A stretch of DNA of 64,000 nt from assembly GCF_002563635.1 (NCBI RefSeq), contig NZ_PDIZ01000001.1, positions 1,178,001 through 1,242,000 on the forward strand, written 5' to 3'. The position numbers and the translations under genes were made by a program. Each line of letters opens with the position of its first letter. The stretch's first letter is position 1. Shown piece after piece: positions 54,263 to 63,279 of this stretch. The notes beneath the pieces were generated by a model. The model was not told where the DNA came from and did not search any database. It saw only the letters and a list, made by a program, of their open reading frames with translations. The DNA comes from Bacillus sp. es.036. GTDB taxonomy: Bacteria > Bacillota > Bacilli > Bacillales > Guptibacillaceae.

Positions 54263-55007
54263 CGAAGCGTTGTTAACGGTTGAGAATGCATCCGTGCGCT
54301 ATCAAAATGCTGAATCTTATGCGTTAGATCATGTTTCTCTCACCTTTCAAAGGGGCGAATTTGTTTGTATATTAGGAAAAACGGGCGCAGGTAAGTCAAC
54401 GTTCATTCGGACGTTAAATGGTCTGCAATCTTTAACGGAAGGCGACATTATTTATAATGGTCGTTCTTTCCAAACGCTCGATCGAGAAGGGTTAAGAAGG
54501 CAAAGGCGAAGTATGGGGATGATTTTTCAGCATCATCAGTTGATTCCTCGTTTAACGGTCATGCAAAACGTCTACACGGGTTTATTCGGTTCTCGATCAA
54601 CCATTCGCAACCTGGCTGGCTTATTTAATGAAAGTGAAAAAAAACTTGCAAGAGACGTTATCGAACAAGTTGAACTACTTCCTCATTTAAATAAGCGGGT
54701 AGATTTATTGAGTGGAGGGCAAAGGCAACGTGTTGGTATTGCCCGGGCACTTGCTCAATCGCCTGATATTTTTCTTGGAGATGAGCCTGTCGCAAGTCTT
54801 GATCCAGGTACAGCAAATCGCATTTTTCAACTCATTCACCGTTTGCATGAGGAGCGGAACTTATTAACGATTATAAACGTTCATGATGTCAAACTAGCGA
54901 AAAGATATGCCTCTAGAATTGTGGCATTAAAAGAAGGTCGCGTCGTATTTGATGACCGACCAGTAGCGCTTACTGAGGAGTTAGAAGATATGCTGTATGA
55001 ACTATAA
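54252..55007 (+). CDS. PhnC-like ABC transporter ATPase
   Basis: A 251-residue ATP-binding subunit: Walker A GKTGAGKST (42-50), Q-loop FQHHQ, signature LSGGQRQRVGIARA, Walker B IFLGDEP and an H-loop INVHD. It overlaps the permease gene by 11 bases with GGGTGAGG inside the overlap. It closes the selB-transporter operon, followed by a strong terminator. Confidence 0.94.
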   Translation: MSCNEALLTVENASVRYQNAESYALDHVSLTFQRGEFVCILGKTGAGKSTFIRTLNGLQSLTEGDIIYNGRSFQTLDREGLRRQRRSMGMIFQHHQLIPRLTVMQNVYTGLFGSRSTIRNLAGLFNESEKKLARDVIEQVELLPHLNKRVDLLSGGQRQRVGIARALAQSPDIFLGDEPVASLDPGTANRIFQLIHRLHEERNLLTIINVHDVKLAKRYASRIVALKEGRVVFDDRPVALTEELEDMLYEL

Positions 55008-55043
55008 AAAAGGAAGTTGGGGATTCCCCAACTTCCTTTTTTT
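55005..55043. terminator. Bidirectional terminator between transporter and selD
   Basis: AAGGAAGTTGGGG/CCCCAACTTCCTT stem with an ATT loop, and A7/T7 flanks. It ends both convergent units and overlaps the selD stop. Confidence 0.95.
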
Positions 55044-56091
55044 ATTTGCTTGCGGTGATCGCAAATGCACCTTTGTCATTAACGTGACCGACAATGTAAG
55101 CTGATTTCCCTTTAGCATTCATCCGTGATACATATTCATTCGCTTCATACTCAGGCAAGCTAATTAATAGGCCACCAGAAGTTACCGCATCACATAAAAT
55201 GAATTGCTCAAGTTCTGTGAGGTTTTCGTATCTGACAGATTCAGCAATCCAGCGGTGATTTGCTTTTGATCCACCAGGGATATAACCTTGCTCCGCTAGC
55301 TCAACAGTGCCAGGTAAGATAGGCACATTGTTATAGTCGATCTGAATGCTAACGTTGCTTCCGGTTGCCATTTCAAAAGCATGTCCGAGTAAACCGAAGC
55401 CGGTGACATCTGTTACAGCATTAGGTGTTAGACCTGATAGTTCTTCAGCTGCGGTTTTATTTAACTCAGCCATCGTTTCTGATACGCGCTGAAGCTGTTC
55501 AGCGGTTAACTTTTCAGGTTTAATGGCAGTTGTTTGTATGCCAACGCCAATAGGTTTTGTTAACACGATCGCGTCTCCCGGCTTAGCGCCAACGTTCATA
55601 TGGATTTCATCTGGATGAACGAGACCTGTCACAGATAAACCAAACTTTGGCTCCTGATCATCAATAGAGTGTCCTCCGGCAGTAACAGCCCCTGCTTCTT
55701 CAACTTTATCAGCAGCGCCTTTCAAAATTTCTGCAAGGATGGAAGGGTCTAAAGATTTGATCGGAAAACCGACAATATTAAGAACGGTTTTCGGAACTCC
55801 ACCCATTGCATAGACATCGCTTAATGAATTGGCCGCTGCAATTTGACCAAACATATATGGATCATCAACGATAGGTGTAAAGAAGTCTACCGTTTGAATC
55901 ATGGCGAGTTCATCAGTTAGGCGGTACACGCCTGCATCATCGGAGGTTTCCACACCGACAAGTAAATTAGGATCATTTTTCTTATTAGGTAATTGACGCA
56001 AAACTTGCGTCAGGTCCTCAGGACCGATTTTGCATCCTCAACCACCTTTTGTCGATAGGGATGTTAAACGGATGTTTTCTGGATTTGACAT
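55042..56091 (-). CDS. selD: SelD, selenide-water dikinase, itself a selenoprotein (UGA at codon 18)
   Basis: A 349-residue enzyme making selenophosphate from selenide and ATP. The frame from ATG 56091 reads LTSLSTKGG, then TGA (56040-56038), then GCKIGPEDL, matching the SelD active-site loop where Sec or Cys precedes GCK. After it come LVGVETSDDAGVY, AAANSLSDVYAMGG and AGGHSIDD, all normal. So UGA is selenocysteine 18 and SelD needs its own product for synthesis. Standard gene calling splits it into a 5' stub and a frame from TTG 56001. GGAGGTGG precedes the ATG. A promoter TTCAAA-17-TATACT lies at 56139-56111. Confidence 0.95.
55998..56040 (-). promoter_or_regulatory. Putative SECIS element of selD
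   Basis: On the minus strand, 15 bases after the start of UGA, hairpin GGTCC-TGA-GGACC (56025-56013) rests on a lower stem GCAAAA/TTTTGC (56033-56028 with 56003-55998). Bacterial SECIS hairpins lie just after the UGA like this and often have a GGUC in the apical part. Confidence 0.75.
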
Positions 56092-56186
56092 ATTACCACC
56101 TCCTACCATGAGTATAAATCTTTTCTTCGTATTTTTGAAATGATATAGTATGTACAACTTGAAATTCATTAGAGGAGGTAGCCTAA
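56092..56186. promoter_or_regulatory. Divergent promoter region for selD and the SelW-like gene
   Basis: The 95-base gap holds the selD promoter TTCAAA (56139-56134), 17 bases, TATACT (56116-56111). For the plus strand a TAGTAT near 56,146 may be a -10, but no clear -35 is seen. AGAGGAGGT is the ribosome site of the SelW-like gene. Confidence 0.55.
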
Positions 56187-56432
56187 ATGAAGTATCATGT
56201 AACGATCGAATTCTGCATGCAGTGAAACTACGCTCCAAAAGCCGCGAGTTTCGCGGAAGCATTATTTAACCATTTCAGACAGGAAATTAGTTCGCTAGAA
56301 ATGATACCTGGTTCTGGTGGTGTGTTTGAAGTGACGGTAAATGATCAGCAGATGCATTCAAAAAAAGAATTAGGTCAATACCCGGAAGTAGAATCATTTA
56401 TTAAGAAAATGGAAAGCAGAACGTTCGAGTAA
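56187..56432 (+). CDS. SelW/Rdx-family selenoprotein with CxxU motif
   Basis: An 81-residue selenoprotein whose 13th codon is TGA (56223-56225). Translation reads MKYHVTIEF-CMQU-NYAPKAASF. The C-x-x-U redox motif at the end of the first strand, followed by Y.P.A..., is the signature of the thioredoxin-like SelW/Rdx family; GSGGVFEVTVNDQQMHSKK provides the rest of the fold (GGxFEV, then F/S-KK). Function is a small thiol/selenol redox protein, partner unknown. AGGAGGT lies six bases before the ATG. Any annotator treating UGA as stop would miss this gene. It precedes selA by 47 bases on the same strand. Confidence 0.93.
56223..56260 (+). promoter_or_regulatory. Putative SECIS element of the SelW-like gene
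   Basis: Starting 16 bases after the UGA, CCGCGA-GTT-TCGCGG (56242-56256) is a perfect six-pair stem with a three-base loop, flanked by GC pairs. Position and size fit a bacterial SECIS hairpin. Confidence 0.7.
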
Positions 56433-56457
56433 GGCACCCCGTTCAGGGTGCCTTTCG
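56433..56457 (+). terminator. Hairpin between the SelW-like gene and selA
   Basis: GGCACCC/GGGTGCC with a CGTTCA loop and TTTCGTTTC. It may partly end the SelW-like transcript, leaving selA at lower level. Confidence 0.7.
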
Positions 56458-56479
56458 TTTCGATATAGGAGTTGAGAGT

Positions 56480-57871
56480 TTGAAATTACTTAGAGAATTA
56501 CCCCCGATTCATCAAATTCAAGAAGCGATGCTGAAAGAGAACATAGGGAGCGACCTCCCTCAGAAGCTTCTCAAACAAATGGTCCAACAGGAAGTGGACG
56601 AGCTTCGTGGCGCTTTACTAAAGGAAACGTATACCGGACATGCTCAAGATCGCCATGGTTTTCAAGTTGAAATTATAGCAAGCGTGAAAGAAAAATTAAC
56701 GCGAAATGCTTTTAATTTAGTGCCGGTTATTAATGCAACCGGTGTCGTCCTACATACGAATCTTGGAAGAGCGAGATTAAGCGATGCTGCAATAGAGCAT
56801 ATGATTGAAGTAGCCAAAAGTTACTCCACCCTCGAATATAACCTCACAGAAGGACGGCGAGGCTCCCGACACACCATTGTTGAAGAAGCGGTTTGCAAGG
56901 CAACAGGGGCAGAAGCAGCTATGATCGTCAATAACAATGCTGCAGCTGTTTTCATGATTTTGAGCGCCCTTGCAAAAGAAAAGGAAGTGGTTGTGTCACG
57001 AGGCGAACTCGTTGAAATTGGCGGATCCTTTCGGGTTTCTTCAATAATGGAAGAGAGTGGGGCGCGCTTGAAGGAAGTAGGCACCACGAATAAAACGCAT
57101 CCTGCTGACTATGAACAAGCTGTGAATGATGAAACGGCGATGTTAATGAAAGTGCATCGTAGCAATTTTGCCATTGTTGGTTTTACGGCAGAAGTAGAAC
57201 GCGAGCAATTAGCATCCATTGCAAAAAAACAACAGGTCATTTTTTACGAGGATTTAGGAAGTGGCGCATTGTACGATTATCGAAAAGATGGTATTGGAGA
57301 AGAGCCTACTGTTCAAGAAACGCTTGCTGCTGGTGCAGACTTAGTATCTTTTAGTGGTGATAAGCTCCTTGGTGGCCCGCAGGCAGGTATTATCGCTGGT
57401 AAGAAAGAACTTGTCGATCGGTTGAAGAAACATCAGCTGGCACGTGTATTACGCGTAGATAAGTTTACTCTTGCTGCTCTTGAGGCAACCTTACTCGAGC
57501 ATTTGTATGAAGAAGCAAACAATATCCCTGTGATCAGAGATATTACGGTATCGCCAGAAGAGGTGCGAAAGCGTGCACTTCAGTTCAAAGAAAAACTTGA
57601 AACGAAGTGTTCGCATTATCAAATTGATGTGGAAGTGGGTGTTTCCCAAGTTGGTGGCGGGACCATGCCTGCGGTTGAATTGCCAACATCTGTTGTTGTC
57701 ATTCGAACTGGCCGTTTCAGTGTGAATGAACTTGAAGAAAAGCTTCGAATGCGTCATCGCCCAATCATTACCCGTATTAAGGATGAAAAAATTCTAGTTG
57801 ACCTTAGAACTTTAACGAAAGAAGAAGAAGAAGTGCTTTTAAGCGAATTGATGAACATATGTAACGAGTAA
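56480..57871 (+). CDS. selA: SelA, L-seryl-tRNA(Sec) selenium transferase
   Basis: A 463-residue PLP enzyme that turns Ser-tRNA-Sec into Sec-tRNA-Sec with selenophosphate. VINATGVVLHTNLGRA (84-98), TLEYNLTEGRRGSR (117-130) and the PLP lysine Lys295 in FSGDKLLGGPQAG are exactly placed; Lys295 has the same number as in E. coli SelA. TTG 56480 follows AGGAGTTGAG. Use of the one-step SelA route, not PSTK/SepSecS, is normal for bacteria. Confidence 0.97.
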   Translation: MKLLRELPPIHQIQEAMLKENIGSDLPQKLLKQMVQQEVDELRGALLKETYTGHAQDRHGFQVEIIASVKEKLTRNAFNLVPVINATGVVLHTNLGRARLSDAAIEHMIEVAKSYSTLEYNLTEGRRGSRHTIVEEAVCKATGAEAAMIVNNNAAAVFMILSALAKEKEVVVSRGELVEIGGSFRVSSIMEESGARLKEVGTTNKTHPADYEQAVNDETAMLMKVHRSNFAIVGFTAEVEREQLASIAKKQQVIFYEDLGSGALYDYRKDGIGEEPTVQETLAAGADLVSFSGDKLLGGPQAGIIAGKKELVDRLKKHQLARVLRVDKFTLAALEATLLEHLYEEANNIPVIRDITVSPEEVRKRALQFKEKLETKCSHYQIDVEVGVSQVGGGTMPAVELPTSVVVIRTGRFSVNELEEKLRMRHRPIITRIKDEKILVDLRTLTKEEEEVLLSELMNICNE

Positions 57872-57896
57872 AAGGCGGCCGTTTGGCCGCCTTTGT
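57871..57896 (+). terminator. Terminator after selA
   Basis: AAAGGCGGCC/GGCCGCCTTT with a GTTT loop. Poor T-run. It marks the right border of the Sec cluster. Confidence 0.8.
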
Positions 57897-57905
57897 CTTT
57901 GAGTT

Positions 57906-58043
57906 TTAGAACCCTTCACCATTTTTTTGTCGCGTATGGTTTCTGTTTTTAACTTTATGAGAACCTTTCATGGGTTCAGGCTGACCAGTGTGGCCTTTAG
58001 GAGCGTTTTTACGAATATCTTTAAACGTATTACTTTCAGTCAT
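57906..58043 (-). CDS. sspP: SspP, small acid-soluble spore protein P
   Basis: A 45-residue basic spore protein: [19 protein letters not shown] and [11 protein letters not shown] match SspP of B. subtilis. It is made in the forespore and found in the spore core. AAGGAGGG precedes the ATG. Confidence 0.92.
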   Translation of the reverse strand: MTESNTFKDIRKNAPKGHTGQPEPMKGSHKVKNRNHTRQKNGEGF

Positions 58044-58158
58044 AATAATCCCTCCTTACTCCTTAGTATGGACAGGTTGATGGCTGTTATTCTGATCGAA
58101 TAGGACGTCGTTACATGGTTACACTATGGTGAAAGCAATAGAAAAGGAGGTTGAATGA

Positions 58159-58416
58159 ATGCCATATAATAAAGATAAGCAACAATCATTTCAAGCGGCT
58201 CAACAGGGATATGAACAGGCAGTTGATGCTAAAAAAGAAATCGTTGTAAGTAGCAGTGGGTATGGAAAAGATTTAAAACACCTTCAGCAAGAGGTTGGTG
58301 AGGCGAAACAGCAGATCGAAAGCGCGTTAGTAAATGCATCTGAACATCAGCGCACGCAGTTGCTTCAGTTCCAACAGGATCTGCAGTCCATTGAAGCAGA
58401 AATTAACAACGAGTGA
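58159..58416 (+). CDS. Small helical protein (DUF2564-like?)
   Basis: An 85-residue Gln-rich, fully helical protein (NKDKQQSFQAAQQGYEQAVD ... LHQRTQ-like end). It resembles short coiled-coil proteins of Bacillus such as the DUF2564 or YtzC types, but I cannot decide. AAAGGAGG precedes the ATG. It may be sporulation-linked given its neighbours. Confidence 0.7.
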   Translation: MPYNKDKQQSFQAAQQGYEQAVDAKKEIVVSSSGYGKDLKHLQQEVGEAKQQIESALVNASEHQRTQLLQFQQDLQSIEAEINNE

Positions 58417-58422
58417 CACTAA

Positions 58423-58453
58423 AAAACCCGTCATCCAATTGTGACGGGTTTTG
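58423..58453. terminator. Bidirectional terminator before sspO
   Basis: AAAACCCGTCA/TGACGGGTTTT stem with loop TCCAATTG, serving convergent genes. Confidence 0.92.
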
Positions 58454-58456
58454 CTT

Positions 58457-58606
58457 CTATTGGCGTTTTTTTGTCTTTTTATTATATTGTTTCTGTTCTG
58501 CTGTCATATGCTCATGCGCATACTCATTATCATAGCCAGCACCGTTTCCCTGTGCGCCAGCATCATTCATACCTGGGCGAACACCATTTGCTTTACGTTT
58601 TCCCAA
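58457..58606 (-). CDS. sspO: SspO, small acid-soluble spore protein O
   Basis: A 49-residue protein: GKRKANGVRPGMNDAGAQGNGAGY and TAEQKQYNKKTKKRQ correspond to SspO (CotK). It starts at TTG 58606 after GGAGGTGAT. SspO is a minor forespore-made core protein. It lies divergent to citB, as in B. subtilis. Confidence 0.92.
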   Translation of the reverse strand: MGKRKANGVRPGMNDAGAQGNGAGYDNEYAHEHMTAEQKQYNKKTKKRQ

Positions 58607-58682
58607 TGTTATCACCTCCCTCGTTCTAACATGTCCTGAACAGGGGAAATTATGTGGTGATAAGCTAGACTTATCAATAGCG

Positions 58683-58721
58683 ATAACAATGTTGTTATTT
58701 ACTTATGTTTAGAAATTTACT
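58683..58721 (+). promoter_or_regulatory. citB promoter with CcpC-like dyad
   Basis: A dyad ATAACAATGTTGTTAT (58683-58698) resembles the ATAA-N-TTAT sites bound by the citrate sensor CcpC at citB. It overlaps a possible -35 TTGTTA with TTTACT 17 bases on (58716-58721). Confidence 0.55.
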
Positions 58722-58796
58722 AAACTGGATAAAGGGAAGTTGAAAACGTTTTTTCGACATCCGCTTTGTTATGCAATTTGGAGGAGGGAACTACAT

Positions 58797-61508
58797 ATGG
58801 CAAATCACGAACTTTATAATTCCAAAGCAACATTCGATGCCAATGGTAAATCATACTCCTTCTATCGTCTTCAGGCGTTAGAAGAAGCAGGCATCGCTAA
58901 GGTAAGCAAGCTCCCTTACACGATCAAAATTTTGCTCGAATCCGTGTTACGTCAGTATGACGGTAAAGTAATTAAAGAAGAGCACATTGAAAATCTCGCT
59001 AAATGGGGAACTAGCGAGCAAAACAAAGATATTGACGTACCATTTAAACCTTCACGCGTTATTCTTCAAGATTTCACAGGCGTACCTGCTGTTGTTGACC
59101 TTGCGTCACTTCGTAAAGCAATGGCTGATATCGGCGGAGACCCTGATAAAATCAACCCTGAAATCCCAGTGGATCTTGTTATTGACCACTCGGTACAGGT
59201 TGATAAATACGCATCAGACGATGCACTTGAATTTAATATGAATAAAGAATTTGAACGTAACCTTGAGCGTTATAAGTTCCTTAAATGGGCTCAAGATGCT
59301 TTTGATAACTATCGTGCCGTTCCACCGGCAACTGGTATCGTTCACCAAGTAAACCTTGAGTACGTTGCGAACGTTGTTCAAGAAAATACAGTTGATGGCG
59401 AAAATGTTGCCTATCCAGATACATTATTCGGAACTGACTCCCATACAACCATGATCAACGGTCTTGGTGTTCTTGGATGGGGTGTTGGTGGTATTGAAGC
59501 TGAAGCTGGTATGCTAGGTCAGCCTTCTTACTTCCCAGTTCCTGAAGTAATCGGTGTGAAGCTTACTGGAGAACTTCCAAGCGGAACAACAGCAACGGAT
59601 CTTGCGCTAAAAGTGACTCAGCTTCTTCGCGAGAAAAAAGTTGTTGGGAAATTTGTTGAGTTCTTCGGACCAGGGCTATCTGGCATGCCTCTTGCTGACC
59701 GTGCAACAATTTCCAATATGGCACCAGAGCAAGGTTCTACATGTAGCTTTTTCCCAGTTGATGAAGAAGCACTTGAATACATGCGCCTAACTGGTCGCTC
59801 TGAAGAGCACATTAACCTTGTGCGTGAATACTCAATCGCTAACGGATTGTTCTACACACCAGAATCAGAAGATCCTGAATTCTCAAGCGTTGTTGAACTT
59901 GATCTTGGAACAGTAGAACCAAGTCTTGCTGGTCCTAAGCGCCCACAAGATCTGATTCTTCTTTCAGATATGAAAAAAGAGTTCAATAAAGCAGTCGTTG
60001 CCCCTCAAGGTAACCAGGGTCTAGGTATGGATAAGAAAGAATTCGATAAGGAAGCTGTTGTTAAATTTAACGACGGAAAAGAAGTAACGATGAAAACAGG
60101 TGCAGTTGCGATCGCAGCGATTACAAGCTGTACAAATACTTCAAACCCTTCCGTTATGCTTGGTGCGGCTCTTCTTGCGAAGAAAGCTGTTGAAAAAGGA
60201 CTACAAGTTCCTGAATACGTGAAAACAAGCCTTGCGCCAGGATCTAAAGTCGTAACAGACTACCTTGATAAGTCTGGACTAATGCCTTACCTAAGAGACC
60301 TTGGTTTCCACCTGGTTGGCTACGGATGTACAACGTGTATCGGTAACTCCGGTCCACTGAAAGAAGAGATTGAAGATGCGATTGCGAAGAGCGATCTTAC
60401 GGTGACTTCTGTTCTTTCAGGTAACCGTAACTTTGAAGGACGTATCCACCCACTAGTAAAAGCAAACTACCTTGCTTCACCACCGCTTGTCGTTGCTTAT
60501 GCACTTGCTGGTACTGTAGATTTCGATCTTCATTCTGATTCATTCGGTAAAGATAAAGATGGAAACGACGTTTACCTAAGCGATCTTTGGCCATCACCTG
60601 AAGAAGTGAAAGAAGCCGTTGCTGAAACAGTAACACCAGAAATGTTTAAGCGTCAGTACAAAACTGTATTCGACGAAAACAAACGTTGGAACGAACTAAG
60701 CACAAGTGAAGGAGATCTTTATAACTGGGACGATGAGTCTACTTATATTCAGAACCCTCCATTCTTCGAAAATCTTTCTAAAGATCCAGAAGATATTCAT
60801 GAGCTTAAAGATCTAAGAGCAATCGCGAAGTTTGGTGATTCCGTTACAACGGACCACATTTCTCCAGCTGGTGCCATTGCAAAAGATATGCCTGCAGGGC
60901 AATATCTACAAAATAATGGCGTTCGCCCAATTGACTTTAACTCTTACGGATCACGTCGTGGTAACCACGAAGTTATGATGCGCGGTACGTTTGGTAACAT
61001 TCGTATTCGTAACGAAGTAGCTCCAGGCACTGAAGGGGGCTGGACAACATTCTGGAACACGGATGAAGTTATGCCGATTTATGATGCAGCAATGAAATAC
61101 AAAGAAGAAGGAACAGGTCTAGTTGTTCTTGCTGGTAAAGACTACGGCATGGGAAGTTCACGTGACTGGGCTGCTAAAGGAACAAACCTTCTTGGAATTA
61201 AAACGGTTATTGCAGAAAGCTACGAAAGAATTCACCGTAGTAACCTTGTATTGATGGGTGTGCTTCCACTTCAATTTAGAGATGGCGAGACTGCAGATAC
61301 GTATAACCTTACTGGTAAAGAAACGTTTGCTGTTGAAATCACAGAAAACGTGAAACCACGTGATGAAATTAACGTAACGGCAACATCTCCAGAAGGCGAA
61401 ACGCAAACATTTAAAGTACTTGCTCGTTTTGATAGTGAAGTTGAAATTGACTACTATCGCCACGGCGGTATTCTTCAAATGGTTCTTCGCGATAAAATTG
61501 CAAATTAA
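58797..61508 (+). CDS. citB: CitB, aconitate hydratase (aconitase)
   Basis: A 903-residue TCA-cycle enzyme interconverting citrate and isocitrate. The [4Fe-4S] Cys ligands are in [11 protein letters not shown] and [13 protein letters not shown]; swivel domain motifs [15 protein letters not shown] and ERIHRSNLV are intact. ATG 58797 after GGAGGAGGG is used. In Bacillus the apo-form binds iron-responsive RNA. Codon use here is strongly biased, as expected for a highly expressed gene. Confidence 0.98.
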   Translation: MANHELYNSKATFDANGKSYSFYRLQALEEAGIAKVSKLPYTIKILLESVLRQYDGKVIKEEHIENLAKWGTSEQNKDIDVPFKPSRVILQDFTGVPAVVDLASLRKAMADIGGDPDKINPEIPVDLVIDHSVQVDKYASDDALEFNMNKEFERNLERYKFLKWAQDAFDNYRAVPPATGIVHQVNLEYVANVVQENTVDGENVAYPDTLFGTDSHTTMINGLGVLGWGVGGIEAEAGMLGQPSYFPVPEVIGVKLTGELPSGTTATDLALKVTQLLREKKVVGKFVEFFGPGLSGMPLADRATISNMAPEQGSTCSFFPVDEEALEYMRLTGRSEEHINLVREYSIANGLFYTPESEDPEFSSVVELDLGTVEPSLAGPKRPQDLILLSDMKKEFNKAVVAPQGNQGLGMDKKEFDKEAVVKFNDGKEVTMKTGAVAIAAITSCTNTSNPSVMLGAALLAKKAVEKGLQVPEYVKTSLAPGSKVVTDYLDKSGLMPYLRDLGFHLVGYGCTTCIGNSGPLKEEIEDAIAKSDLTVTSVLSGNRNFEGRIHPLVKANYLASPPLVVAYALAGTVDFDLHSDSFGKDKDGNDVYLSDLWPSPEEVKEAVAETVTPEMFKRQYKTVFDENKRWNELSTSEGDLYNWDDESTYIQNPPFFENLSKDPEDIHELKDLRAIAKFGDSVTTDHISPAGAIAKDMPAGQYLQNNGVRPIDFNSYGSRRGNHEVMMRGTFGNIRIRNEVAPGTEGGWTTFWNTDEVMPIYDAAMKYKEEGTGLVVLAGKDYGMGSSRDWAAKGTNLLGIKTVIAESYERIHRSNLVLMGVLPLQFRDGETADTYNLTGKETFAVEITENVKPRDEINVTATSPEGETQTFKVLARFDSEVEIDYYRHGGILQMVLRDKIAN

Positions 61509-61514
61509 CTTAGG

Positions 61515-61542
61515 AAGGATGGCAAATGCCATCCTTTTTTTG
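61515..61542 (+). terminator. Terminator of citB
   Basis: AAGGATGGC/GCCATCCTT with AAAT loop and T7. Confidence 0.93.
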
Positions 61543-61667
61543 TTTATTACGACATTGTAAACACAAAAAATTCATTATAATAAACAAAAAAATCGGATTT
61601 TTGTAATAAGTTTCAATAAATCGGGAATAATGGTTTTAAAACCTGTTGAAGAGGAAAGGAGACTAAT

Positions 61668-61796
61668 ATGAGAAAGTCTAAGAAGGTTTCATTTAAAGAA
61701 TTGGTTATGCAAAATAAATTGGAAATAATGAGTGACAAGAAAGCGATTGACCGCATTGAAGATAAATTCGAACAAAAACATGCAAAAAATTTGTAA
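61668..61796 (+). CDS. FbpB-family small basic protein
   Basis: A 42-residue basic protein (MRKSKKVSFKELVMQNKLEI). The SFKELV...NK..I...D..A..RIE.K...KH pattern is the FbpB family, small RNA-chaperone-like proteins that help Fur-regulated iron-sparing, including translation control of iron enzymes such as aconitase. AAAGGAG precedes the ATG. A TATAAT at about 61,574 may be its promoter. Position beside aconitase is suggestive but may be chance. Confidence 0.75.
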   Translation: MRKSKKVSFKELVMQNKLEIMSDKKAIDRIEDKFEQKHAKNL

Positions 61797-61853
61797 ACGG
61801 GTAGATATTTCTCCTCTAGTTGCACAGCCTATAGCGTAAAGGAGGAGATTAAT

Positions 61854-61997
61854 ATGAGTAATCCAAAAAAGTTCCCTAAATCATTTAAGCCTAATCACCT
61901 CGCTTCTGTGAATCCTGAAGCAGAGGGGAACAAAGGAAAACAGATGCAAACAAAAGGAAACGCTGAACCGGACTACGCCCCTCCAAAAGGGAAATAG
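61854..61997 (+). CDS. sspN: SspN, small acid-soluble spore protein N
   Basis: A 47-residue protein: KSFKPNHLASVNPEAEGNKG and KQMQTKGN match SspN. AGGAGGAG precedes the ATG. In B. subtilis sspN and tlp form one forespore operon; here two other genes lie between them. Confidence 0.9.
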   Translation: MSNPKKFPKSFKPNHLASVNPEAEGNKGKQMQTKGNAEPDYAPPKGK

Positions 61998-62006
61998 GCT
62001 GATGAC

Positions 62007-62038
62007 AACCAGAAAGGAAAACTCTTTCTGGTTTATTT
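62007..62038 (+). terminator. Terminator after sspN
   Basis: AACCAGAAAG/CTTTCTGGTT with a seven-base loop, then TATTTC. Confidence 0.85.
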
Positions 62039-62134
62039 CAATTTTAACAACTTCTTTTCATTTCATGTAAAGTCGTCCTAAAGGATGGAAGTGTCGCGAA
62101 AGCTTAGGAGACAAACGTTTTCGGGGGGAACATT

Positions 62135-62659
62135 ATGACAATTACAGCAAGAATTGAACCAATCACAGCTAAGGGCAGTGAAGCAGAGCGAAATGAAGAT
62201 CTTCTTGTGAAAGAACTTGAAATAAAAATGCAGCAAATGGGTTATCTCGTTCCATATCGTGAAGAGTTAAATTGGGATCGTACCATTGCAAGTCTAGAGT
62301 TAGGAGAAGCGCAAACTCTTCATCAATTGAAAAAAGCAGCAGCCAAAAATGATCGTGTCCTTCTCATATATGCACGTTTATTTAAAGGGACGATTTTTCA
62401 ACACCTTATTCTACACCCTAACCAGTCTGGTATCTATCTTCCCTTTCGATTTGAAGAACCATTTGTGCTACAAGTAGAAGATAGAAAAATATGGATTGGC
62501 TCTTCTGTAAGGCTTCTTGAGGAATTATCTTGGCTTCAAATTAGCTTTGATCAAGGAAATCATCAGGAAAGTGTGAAAGAATACTGGCAGAATCTAATCG
62601 AGATTTCAAAAAAAAGCGTAACGTACATGAGCCCGATTATTTTTGAAGAAGCCATTTAG
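62135..62659 (+). CDS. Conserved-looking hypothetical protein
   Basis: A 174-residue soluble alpha/beta protein, not recognised. Its middle holds RVLLIYARLFKGTIFQHLIL and the C-terminal part is Trp- and Glu-rich. No signal or membrane segment. GGGGGG precedes the ATG. It is followed 52 bases later by another gene on the same strand and both separate sspN from tlp. Confidence 0.75.
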   Translation: MTITARIEPITAKGSEAERNEDLLVKELEIKMQQMGYLVPYREELNWDRTIASLELGEAQTLHQLKKAAAKNDRVLLIYARLFKGTIFQHLILHPNQSGIYLPFRFEEPFVLQVEDRKIWIGSSVRLLEELSWLQISFDQGNHQESVKEYWQNLIEISKKSVTYMSPIIFEEAI

Positions 62660-62711
62660 AAGATTTTAGTAGAAGAAGAAAGGGTATGGGACTATAGGAG
62701 AGGTGATAGAA

Positions 62712-63200
62712 GTGGATCATAAAGAAGAGTTAGGTAGTGACATTTACCGTATGCTTGAAGCATCTGGGCCACCTTATGGTTGTGGAACTGCATCAATCGT
62801 AGGTGGTTTTGCAGCGAGGCTAGCGGTCATGAGTCTTACAATTTCTGATATCGAGCACGACCTACATGATGTCCCAGGGTCTTTTTTCCTTATGTGTGAT
62901 GAAGATGACCGTGAATTTCAATCTTTCCTTGAGGAAGGAGGAAATCACTCCCCTAACGACGTACCGATTCGATTATTGGAATGCACGTATCGGCTTCTCG
63001 TTGAATTATCTTCGTATGAAGATCAAATTCAGGAAAACGTAGTAGTAGATTATCGGATGGGCATTCGTATGTTGAAACAGGTATTTACAGCAGCTGAAAA
63101 CATCCTTCTTAATAATGGGTGTTCAGCCGACGTTCGGAAAGAGATGTTATTTTATGAAGGGAAGCTAGAAGGGACCTTACCTAAAAGTCTCCAGTCCTAA
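62712..63200 (+). CDS. Helical protein resembling the cyclodeaminase (FTCD_C) family
   Basis: A 162-residue helical protein. Its start, LEASGPPYGCGTASIVGGFAARLAVMSL, recalls the PxPGGGSxAALxGAxxAAL loop of formiminotransferase-cyclodeaminase C-terminal domains, but with several changes (no PGGG). So family membership is tentative and activity doubtful. GTG 62712 follows AGGAGAGGTGAT; GTG 62703 is too close. Function unknown. Confidence 0.6.
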   Translation: MDHKEELGSDIYRMLEASGPPYGCGTASIVGGFAARLAVMSLTISDIEHDLHDVPGSFFLMCDEDDREFQSFLEEGGNHSPNDVPIRLLECTYRLLVELSSYEDQIQENVVVDYRMGIRMLKQVFTAAENILLNNGCSADVRKEMLFYEGKLEGTLPKSLQS

Positions 63201-63279
63201 GCGCATATCTCATGAATTTGTAAGCCATAATAAGCTCGTAACACCTTGTCATTTCACTTATAAACAGGGAGGGCTTACT

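Noticed and set aside
62712-63200. Active formiminotetrahydrofolate cyclodeaminase
   Set aside because: The PGGG loop is changed and the protein is short, so only a tentative family resemblance is given.
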